Shown here: positions 1 through 5,523 of the stretch, in pieces
Position numbering within the stretch: position 1 is the first letter of the stretch
Layout of the letters: the number at the start of each line of letters is the position of its first letter
Source of the DNA: Rhodanobacteraceae bacterium
GTDB taxonomy: Bacteria; Pseudomonadota; Gammaproteobacteria; Xanthomonadales; Rhodanobacteraceae
Assembly (NCBI GenBank): GCA_025924775.1
Contig: JAICHS010000106.1
Coordinates: forward strand, 1 to 7,476
Direction: 5' to 3'
DNA length: 7,476 nt
The notes under the pieces: generated by a model
Seen by the model: the letters and a program-made list of their open reading frames with translations, nothing else
Databases searched by the model: none
Told to the model about the DNA's origin: nothing
Program-made: the position numbers and the translations under genes

Positions 1-2
1 AA

Positions 3-1586
3 GTCCTGCGTGCACGGCTGGGTTGCGTCGGGCCAATCTGCGCCACCGAACTGGCGCAGGCGTTCGGCGTCGATGACAACGACCTCGCCATCGCGCTGGT
101 CGCGCTGGAACGCGAAGGCGTCGCGATGCGTGGCCACTTTACCTCTCGGGCTGCTGTTGATCCGGCACAGGGACGTGCCGGCGGATCGATCGCCTCGCCA
201 GTCGTTCCGGCAGACGCGTCGCGTCTTGGCCGCGATCGTCTGCGCGACGCTCGCGGCAGGATGCCCGATGCGTCGCTACAAGATGAATGGTGCGACCGCG
301 CCTTGCTGGCGCGCATCCACCGCCGCACGCTGCAGCGCCTGCGCCGCGAAATCGAACCCGTCGCACCCGCCGACTTCATGCGCTTCCTGCTGGACTGGCA
401 ACACGCGACGCCGGATACGCACCTGCACGGCCCGGATGCGCTGGCGGTGGTGCTGGCGCAACTGGAAGGCTTCGAGGCCCCGGCGGGTGCGTGGGAGTCG
501 CAGCTGCTGCCTGCACGCATTGCCGGTTACGACATGGCCTGGCTGGACGCGTTGTGCGGCGCCGGGCGGATCGCCTGGGCCCGGCTGCGCGCCCCGTCCG
601 CAGGCAGGCACGCGGGACCGGTGCGCGCGTCGCCCATCGTGCTGTTGCCACGCTCGCAGCTGCGGACGTGGCACGCGCTGGCCGCATACGCGGCCGAGGC
701 ACCCGCGCTGTCCTCGCGCGCGCAAGCCGTCGCCGAGTTCCTGGCGCAGCATGGCGCGTCGTTCTTCGACGACATTGCCGAAGGCGCGCGCCTGCTCGGA
801 GTGGAACTGGAAAACGCACTGGGTGAACTGGTCGGTGCGGGCATGGCGGGCGCCGACAGCTTCGCGGGTCTGCGCGCCCTGTTGCGCCCGGCGGCGCAAC
901 GCCGGCACGCGCGCTACCGTCGCCTCGCGCGACACCTGCTGGGCGGCATCCAGGACGTCGGGCGCTGGAGCCTGGTCCCGCATGCGGTTGCGTCTTCGCC
1001 TACCTTCCCCCACCCCACCCCTCCCCCGCACGCGGGTGAGGGAGACGAGCGCGCAGTGCGAGTGGGAGGGGGCAATGATGCACCCCCACATGCGGGGGAA
1101 GGGGAACGCTTGGAACACGTCGCGCGCGTCCTGCTGCGCCGCTGGGGCGTGGTGTTCTGGAAACTGCTTGAACGCGAGGCCGCGTGGCTGCCGCCTTGGC
1201 GCGAGCTGCGGCGCGTGTACCAGCGGCTGGAAGCGCGGGGCGAAATCCGCGGCGGGCGGTTCGTCGAGGGCATCGCGGGCGAGCAGTTCGCGCTGGCCGA
1301 AGCAGTCGAAGCCCTGCGCCGGGTGCGCAAGCGCGCGCCCGCTGGCACCTGCGTGGCGATCAGCGGCGCGGACCCATTGAACATCGTCGGCAGCGTGTTG
1401 CCGGGCACCAGGGTTCCGGCGCTGGCTGGCTCGCGCATCGTCTATCGCGACGGCATCCCGGTGGTGGTACGGGTCGCGAATGACGTCGCGTTGCTGGCGT
1501 CGCTGTCGCCTCACGCCGAGCGTACGGCGCGCAGCGTACTCGCCGACCAGGTATCCCGCCGGTTGCCCGCGGGTCGCCTGCAGTAG
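3..1586 (+). CDS. lhr: Lhr-type ATP-dependent helicase, C-terminal part (5' end outside window)
   Basis: The frame is open from base 3 to the TAG at 1584-1586, giving 527 residues. The first 41 codons lie before any Met and look like a winged-helix segment (LGCVGPICATELAQAFGV), so the real start is upstream of the window. Lhr-like tail features follow: EWCDRALLARIHRRTLQRLR with IEPV and DFMRFLLDWQ (about residues 95-140), GRWSL (320-324), RRWGVVFWKLLERE (about 378-392), PPWRELRRVYQRLEARGEIR leading to a GGRFVEG/GEQFALAEAV block (397-440), then DPLNIVG (457-463) and SRIVYRDG (477-484). Lhr helicases are large superfamily 2 DNA/RNA helicases linked to DNA repair; the DEAD/DEAH motor would lie upstream and is not visible. 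Two in-frame extra segments (residues about 48-94 and 325-370) interrupt the usual pattern. The gene converges on the peptidase operon. Identification rests on remembered family motifs; other long Lhr-like helicases are possible. Confidence 0.82.
   Translation, partial: VLRARLGCVGPICATELAQAFGVDDNDLAIALVALEREGVAMRGHFTSRAAVDPAQGRAGGSIASPVVPADASRLGRDRLRDARGRMPDASLQDEWCDRALLARIHRRTLQRLRREIEPVAPADFMRFLLDWQHATPDTHLHGPDALAVVLAQLEGFEAPAGAWESQLLPARIAGYDMAWLDALCGAGRIAWARLRAPSAGRHAGPVRASPIVLLPRSQLRTWHALAAYAAEAPALSSRAQAVAEFLAQHGASFFDDIAEGARLLGVELENALGELVGAGMAGADSFAGLRALLRPAAQRRHARYRRLARHLLGGIQDVGRWSLVPHAVASSPTFPHPTPPPHAGEGDERAVRVGGGNDAPPHAGEGERLEHVARVLLRRWGVVFWKLLEREAAWLPPWRELRRVYQRLEARGEIRGGRFVEGIAGEQFALAEAVEALRRVRKRAPAGTCVAISGADPLNIVGSVLPGTRVPALAGSRIVYRDGIPVVVRVANDVALLASLSPHAERTARSVLADQVSRRLPAGRLQ
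144..284 (+). other. Putative in-frame insertion in the helicase gene
   Basis: About 47 codons separate the end of the first winged-helix segment (RGHFT) from EWCDRALLARIH. In the Lhr proteins I recall, these two blocks are only a few residues apart. The extra peptide is rich in Arg, Ala, Gly and Asp, with no recognisable domain. The DNA holds a 7-bp inverted repeat (ccggcac 162-168 and gtgccgg 175-181, 6-nt loop) extended by gatc at 159-162 and 184-187. A second inverted repeat is gcgtcgcg 216-223 with cgcgacgc 243-250. The segment length is a multiple of three and adds no stop. It could be a domesticated palindromic element or simply a lineage-specific linker. The boundaries are inferred from protein similarity only. 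Confidence 0.4.
162..181. repeat. Perfect 7-bp inverted repeat inside the helicase gene
   Basis: The arms ccggcac (162-168) and gtgccgg (175-181) flank a 6-nt loop. An outer gatc (159-162, 184-187) could extend the stem past a 2-nt bulge. It lies within the suspected extra segment of the helicase. The core resembles the hairpins of small REP-like repeats, but a second copy is not present in this window, so its class is not established. Confidence 0.5.
975..1112 (+). repeat. REP-like double hairpin element translated in frame within the helicase
   Basis: Two related GC-rich units lie 60 bp apart. Unit 1 (about 1019-1043) is a hairpin: ccctc/gaggg (1019-1023, 1038-1042) encloses cccgc/gcggg (1025-1029, 1032-1036) with one mismatch. 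Unit 2 (about 1083-1103) pairs ccccc (1083-1087) with ggggg (1094-1098). Both are read in the gene frame as PPHAGEG. The segment lies between GRWSL and EHVARVLLRRWGVVF, which are nearly adjacent in the Lhr tails I recall, so about 46 codons appear to have been added without a frameshift. Short GC-rich hairpins of this composition are abundant intergenic repeats in many Pseudomonadota. Finding a pair inside a conserved gene is less usual. Exact element ends cannot be fixed without other genomic copies. Confidence 0.72.
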
Positions 1587-1597
1587 CCACGCGCCGG

Positions 1598-3502
1598 CTA
1601 ACGCGCCTTGATGATCTGAGACAGGTAATCCGGCTTGCCTTCCACCCGCACGAGGTGCGGATACTGCAGGCCGCCGTGGTAATCCACGGGCACGCTGCGG
1701 TAACGATCCTGGAATTTCAGCAACAGTTCCAACGGCGCTTTCGACCGTGTGCCCGCTTTGAGCGCATCGGTGAGCACCCCCGGCTTCCAGGCAAGACCAT
1801 CCACCGCGACCAGCGTGGCCCCCGAGGTGACGCCGGCGCGCTGCGCGGGGCCATCCCAGCGCACGTCGCCGATGGTGCCATCCTTGCCCAGTGCAAGGCC
1901 CAGCGAATACATCAGGCCGGACTGCACGTGGTAGCGCCGCGTAAAGGCCTGCTCGAAGTCGCTGGCGGTATCGGTGTACGCGAGCTTCCAGCCCGCAGCG
2001 GCCAAGCCATCCAGCGGCGGCTTGTGGGCATCGATGCGTGCACGCAGGAAGCCGGCCCAGCGATGGGACACCACCCGTTCCAGCGCGTCCACCACGTCCT
2101 CGAACACGTAGGGGCGCGTCGCAAAGCTGCCGCCACCGACGCCGAAAAAGCGCTTGGCAAAATGATCCAGCGCGCGCCGACCGTCGGTCAGCGCGCGGAT
2201 TTTTGCATCCACTGTCAGCCACAGCAGCTGGCCCGCGCTGTAGTACTCCTCGCTCATCTGCCAGTTGCGATACGGCAGCGCCGCGCGGCGCGCGATCACC
2301 GGATCGTTGGTGGTATCCGCCAACGTGCGCCAGCCGAACCCGGGGCGGCCGCGGTCGTAGCGCGCGGCCACCTGCGCCAGCGCATCGCAGAATTGCCCGG
2401 GCGTCCACAGGCCCGCACGCGCGGTCAGCACGAAGCCCCAGTACTGCGTCTGGCCCTCGTACACCCACAGCAGCGAGCCGCTCATCGGCACGTTGAAGTT
2501 GGGCGTGGCAAGGTCCGCCGGACGCCGGAACTTGCCGTTCCACGAGTGCGTGTATTCGTGCGCCAGCAGGTCGCGGCGGGGGGCGCCGTGCTGCCAGTCG
2601 GTGAAATACGCGGCGTGCACGCCGTCCTCGCTGGACTGATGGTGTTCCAGCCCCTTGGGACTCATGACGTCGGACAGTGACACCAGGAAATCGTAATGGT
2701 CGTAGTGCTGCGCGCCGAACAGCCGCGTGGCCTGGGTGACGAGGCTGCGATGCGGCTGCAATTGCGCTTCGCTGGCCTCAAGGTACCGCGGCGCATCGGC
2801 GACCATCGCCATGTGCACCGGCACCTTCGCACCCGGCGCAAGGTCGATGCGCTTGAAGTGGCGCCCCGCGTAAATCGGCGAATCGACCAGCGTGTCGTAG
2901 GCCACCGGCTTGAAGCGCACGCGCGCACCCGACTTCGACTGCGTCTCCAGCGCAGTGCCGAACCCCCAGCCCGCGGGCAGCGTGACGCGCGGCGCGAAGG
3001 TGATGTGGCGCGTGAAGTGGCCGGCCGGATACAGCGAAACCTTGCTCCACACCAGGTCCAGCATCGCGTCGGTCATTTCGACCGGCCCTTCGCCACGGGT
3101 GCGCGCCGACAGGTACTGGAAGCGCACGTCCAGTCTGGATACGCCCGCGGGCACATCGACGTGGAAGGCGTACACGTCGTAGGCGTTGCGCGACCACGCC
3201 AGCGGCCGGCCATTGGCGCGGATCTCGAGTCCCGCGAGCTTGTCGATGGGACCGGTGGGCGAATGGTTGCCTGGCAACCATTTCGGATACAGCAGGACCA
3301 GCTTGCCGACGCGTACCGGAACCGTCTGCTGCACGCGGAAGATGCCCTGTGCGGTATCGCTGGCATCGACGTGCAGCGCGATCACGCCCGGGTAGGCGAC
3401 GTCCTCGGGCGGCGGCGTGGGGGTTTCGGTGATGCCGCCCCACGCGGCCGCGGGCCCTGCAGCAGGCCGCCGCGCGGCCGGTGATTTGCGTTTTGGAGGC
3501 AT
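1598..3502 (-). CDS. M61-family metallopeptidase with PDZ domain, third copy, no signal peptide
   Basis: A zinc aminopeptidase of the glycyl aminopeptidase (M61) family, which removes N-terminal Gly or Ala in the characterised Sphingomonas enzyme. The ATG at 3500-3502 gives 634 residues; an upstream TTG at 3524-3526 would add eight. Neither has a strong ribosome site (a weak ccagg precedes the ATG). Positions below count from the TTG: YPKWLPGNHSP (80-90), LVDSPIYAG (213-221), GLEHHQSSED (292-301), zinc site HEYTH (H323, E324, H327) with third ligand E357 in WVYEG, EEYYSAGQ (426-433), PDZ domain about 535-615 with loop YSLGL (540-544), and tail YHGGLQYPHL to the end. All catalytic residues are present, so it should be active. 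The N-terminus (MPPKRKSPAARRPAAG) is basic and has no hydrophobic core, unlike its two neighbours, which suggests cytoplasmic location. It is the last gene of the probable operon, 60 bp after the second copy's stop, and ends 11 bp from the helicase stop. Substrate unknown. Confidence 0.9.
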   Translation of the reverse strand: MPPKRKSPAARRPAAGPAAAWGGITETPTPPPEDVAYPGVIALHVDASDTAQGIFRVQQTVPVRVGKLVLLYPKWLPGNHSPTGPIDKLAGLEIRANGRPLAWSRNAYDVYAFHVDVPAGVSRLDVRFQYLSARTRGEGPVEMTDAMLDLVWSKVSLYPAGHFTRHITFAPRVTLPAGWGFGTALETQSKSGARVRFKPVAYDTLVDSPIYAGRHFKRIDLAPGAKVPVHMAMVADAPRYLEASEAQLQPHRSLVTQATRLFGAQHYDHYDFLVSLSDVMSPKGLEHHQSSEDGVHAAYFTDWQHGAPRRDLLAHEYTHSWNGKFRRPADLATPNFNVPMSGSLLWVYEGQTQYWGFVLTARAGLWTPGQFCDALAQVAARYDRGRPGFGWRTLADTTNDPVIARRAALPYRNWQMSEEYYSAGQLLWLTVDAKIRALTDGRRALDHFAKRFFGVGGGSFATRPYVFEDVVDALERVVSHRWAGFLRARIDAHKPPLDGLAAAGWKLAYTDTASDFEQAFTRRYHVQSGLMYSLGLALGKDGTIGDVRWDGPAQRAGVTSGATLVAVDGLAWKPGVLTDALKAGTRSKAPLELLLKFQDRYRSVPVDYHGGLQYPHLVRVEGKPDYLSQIIKAR

Positions 3503-3562
3503 GGGCCTGGTCCGTGGGTGATCCAACCCATTCTGGCGAACCCGCCGTCGAGTGCAAGCGCG
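3503..3562 (-). other. Short gap between second and third peptidase genes, open in both genes' shared frame
   Basis: The second peptidase gene ends at a TAG (3563-3565). The next 20 codons in the same frame contain no stop and run into the third gene's ATG at 3500-3502. A TTG at 3524-3526 is the only other plausible start codon. Upstream of the ATG there is a weak ccagg; no convincing Shine-Dalgarno sequence precedes the TTG. A ttgcac hexamer occurs, but no matching -10 box was seen, so a separate promoter is not supported. No hairpin or T-run terminator was seen. Translation of the third gene probably depends on the upstream genes. Confidence 0.55.
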
Positions 3563-5509
3563 CTACTTTTTGGCCGCGATGATCTGGTCGAGGTAATCCG
3601 GCGTGCCTTGGATGCGCTCGAGGTGCGGATACTGCAGGCCACCGTGGTAGGCCACCGGCACCGTCTTGTACCGGCCCTGGTGCTTGAGCAACAACTCGAT
3701 CGGCGCGCTGCCGCCCTTGGCTGCCACCACCGCATCCTTCAGCACGTCCGAGCCATACGCCTGACCGTTGACCGCGACCACGGTTTCGCCGGTGCCAATG
3801 CCGGCCTTGAACGCGGGGCCGTTCCAGCGCACGTCGCTGATCTTGCCGCCCTTGCCGATCATGAGGCCGATGCCGAATGCCGCGCTGACGTCGCCGTGAC
3901 GGCGCTTCGAAATCAACTTCGCGTAATCGTTGGGCTGGTCGGTATAGACCAGCTTCCAGCCGGTCGACGCCAAGCCTTCGTCGAACGGCGGATTCAGCTG
4001 GTCGAGATAGCGGTGCAGGAAGCCGGCCCAGTCGTATTTGGCCACGCCGTCCAGCGCGTGGACGACGTCATCGAAGGTGTAGGTTTGGGTGACGAAGCTG
4101 CCGCTGTCCACGCCGAAGAACGCCTTGGCGAAGCTGTCCAGCGACTGCTTGCCGTGCGTCAGCGCGCGGATCCTGGCATCCACCGCCAGCCACATCATCT
4201 GGCCCGCGGAGTAGTACTCCTCGCTCATCTGCCAGTTGCGATACGGCAGCGGCGCGCGCTGCGCGATGGTCGGGTCGTTGGTGGTGTCCTGCAAGGTGCG
4301 CCACGCGAACCCGGGGCGGTTGCGATCGTAGTTGGCGGCGACCATCGCGATCGCCTGGCGGAACTGGTCCGGCGTCCACAGGCCGGCGCGGGCCGCCAGC
4401 ACGAAGCCCCAGTACTGCGTCTGGCCTTCGTACACCCACAGCAGCGAATCGCCCATCGGCACGTTGAAGTTGGGCGTCCACAGGTCGGCCGGGCGCATGA
4501 ACTTGCCGTTCCACGAGTGCGTGTATTCGTGCGCCAGCAGGTTGCCCGCCGTCGGCCAGTTTTCCTTCCACTTGGTGAAGTAGTCGGCCTTGGTGCCGTC
4601 TTCGCTGGACTGGTGGTGTTCCAAGCCCTTGCGGCTCAGCTCGTCGGACAGCGAGAACAGGAAATCGTAGTGCTCGTAGTGATGCGAATCGAACAACCGC
4701 TGCGCCTGGGTGACGACGTTGCGCAGGCCCTTGAGCTGTTCCGGCGTCACCGCGAGGTCGCTGACCGAGTCGGCGAACACGTCCATGTGCACCGGCGCCC
4801 TGCCGCCGGGGTTGAGGTCGAGCCGCTTGTAGTTGATGCCCGCGTACACCGGCGAATCCACCAGCGTGTTGTAGGTCGTGGGCTTGAAGGTGACGGTGTT
4901 GCCCGACTGCGAAGCCACTTCCAGCGCGGTGCCGAACTTCCAGTGGGCGGGCAGCGTCATGCTGGCTTGATACGTGATGCGGCGCGTGTAGTGCCCGGCG
5001 GGGTACAGCGAATCCTTGTGCCAGGTGAGAGCCAGCATCGCGGGCGTCATCTCGACCGGGCCCTCGTCGTGACTGCGCGCGGACAGGTACTGGAATTTCA
5101 CATCGAGGCTGGACACGCCCTGCGGCACGTCCAGCTTGAACGCATACACGTCGTACTGGTCGCGGGTCCACTTGAGTGGCTTGCCGTTGGCGGTGATCAC
5201 GAGGCCGGCCAGCTTGTCGATCGGGCCACTCGGCGAGTGGTTGCCAGGTATCCACTTCGGATACAGCAGCGTCAGCGGACCCGGTTGCACCGGGATCGTT
5301 TCGTGCACGCGGAAGATGCCCTGGCCGATGTCGCTGGCGTCCACGTGCAGATCGATGGTGCCGGGGTACGGCGTGTCCTGCGGTGGCGGGACATGCGCAT
5401 CGGCGGCGTCGGCCAGCGCGGTACCGGCGAACAGCGCGCTCAGCAGCAGCGCGGCCAGCGCGACGGTGAGGCGCAAGGGACGGGGATGGAATGCATGGGA
5501 TCTGGACAT
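3563..5509 (-). CDS. M61-family metallopeptidase with PDZ domain, second copy, exported
   Basis: An exported M61-type zinc aminopeptidase of 648 residues. I chose the ATG at 5507-5509 because GGGAG lies 7 nt upstream. An ATG six codons earlier (5525-5527) overlaps the previous stop as ATGA but has no ribosome site. The signal peptide has a basic n-region (HPRPLR), hydrophobic core LTVALAALLLSALFAG and an ALA site, with cleavage likely after residue 33, before DAADAH. From the chosen Met: YPKWIPGNHSP (about 83-93), LVDSPVYAG (216-224), GLEHHQSSED (295-304), zinc ligands H327 and H331 with catalytic E328, third ligand E361, EEYYSAGQ (430-437), PDZ about 538-622 with FGIGL (545-549), and tail YHGGLQYPHL ending in IIAAKK. 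The Gly-Leu-Glu-His motif resembles the exopeptidase substrate motif of related aminopeptidases. It is the middle gene of the probable three-gene operon. It likely acts in the periplasm or outside the cell on peptides with small N-terminal residues; the real substrate is not shown. Confidence 0.93.
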   Translation of the reverse strand: MSRSHAFHPRPLRLTVALAALLLSALFAGTALADAADAHVPPPQDTPYPGTIDLHVDASDIGQGIFRVHETIPVQPGPLTLLYPKWIPGNHSPSGPIDKLAGLVITANGKPLKWTRDQYDVYAFKLDVPQGVSSLDVKFQYLSARSHDEGPVEMTPAMLALTWHKDSLYPAGHYTRRITYQASMTLPAHWKFGTALEVASQSGNTVTFKPTTYNTLVDSPVYAGINYKRLDLNPGGRAPVHMDVFADSVSDLAVTPEQLKGLRNVVTQAQRLFDSHHYEHYDFLFSLSDELSRKGLEHHQSSEDGTKADYFTKWKENWPTAGNLLAHEYTHSWNGKFMRPADLWTPNFNVPMGDSLLWVYEGQTQYWGFVLAARAGLWTPDQFRQAIAMVAANYDRNRPGFAWRTLQDTTNDPTIAQRAPLPYRNWQMSEEYYSAGQMMWLAVDARIRALTHGKQSLDSFAKAFFGVDSGSFVTQTYTFDDVVHALDGVAKYDWAGFLHRYLDQLNPPFDEGLASTGWKLVYTDQPNDYAKLISKRRHGDVSAAFGIGLMIGKGGKISDVRWNGPAFKAGIGTGETVVAVNGQAYGSDVLKDAVVAAKGGSAPIELLLKHQGRYKTVPVAYHGGLQYPHLERIQGTPDYLDQIIAAKK

Positions 5510-5516
5510 TTCGGGG

Positions 5517-5521
5517 CTCCC
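5517..5521 (-). promoter_or_regulatory. Ribosome binding site of the second peptidase gene
   Basis: On the - strand GGGAG is followed by a 7-nt spacer and the ATG at 5507-5509. The alternative ATG at 5525-5527, part of the ATGA overlap with the upstream stop, has only an A-rich sequence before it and no purine-rich Shine-Dalgarno match. This decides the start. The site lies just past the upstream gene's stop, so terminating ribosomes could reinitiate here. Confidence 0.6.
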
Positions 5522-5523
5522 GC

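Noticed and set aside
1019..1103. CRISPR-like repeats
   Set aside because: There are only two short, imperfect, self-complementary units in a coding frame, with no array.
10..1380. + strand open frame in another frame across the helicase region
   Set aside because: Its translation is Arg/Ala/Cys/Ser-rich without domain features, while the overlapping frame gives continuous Lhr motifs.
1587..1607. Possible bidirectional terminator between the convergent genes
   Set aside because: The repeat acgcgcc is direct, not inverted, and no T-rich tract follows on either strand.
276..2543. Long - strand open frame (755 codons) spanning the helicase tail and part of the third peptidase gene
   Set aside because: It overlaps two well-supported genes in other frames and has a composition typical of GC-rich shadow frames.
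3442..3502. Twin-arginine (Tat) signal at the third peptidase N-terminus
   Set aside because: AARRPAAG contains two Arg but lacks the rest of the Tat consensus and any hydrophobic core after it.
3383..3562. Frameshifted signal peptide for the third peptidase
   Set aside because: The other two - strand frames here give Arg/Pro/His-rich sequence with no hydrophobic stretch.
3503..3562. Internal promoter for the third peptidase gene
   Set aside because: A ttgcac hexamer is present, but no -10 element at suitable spacing was found.
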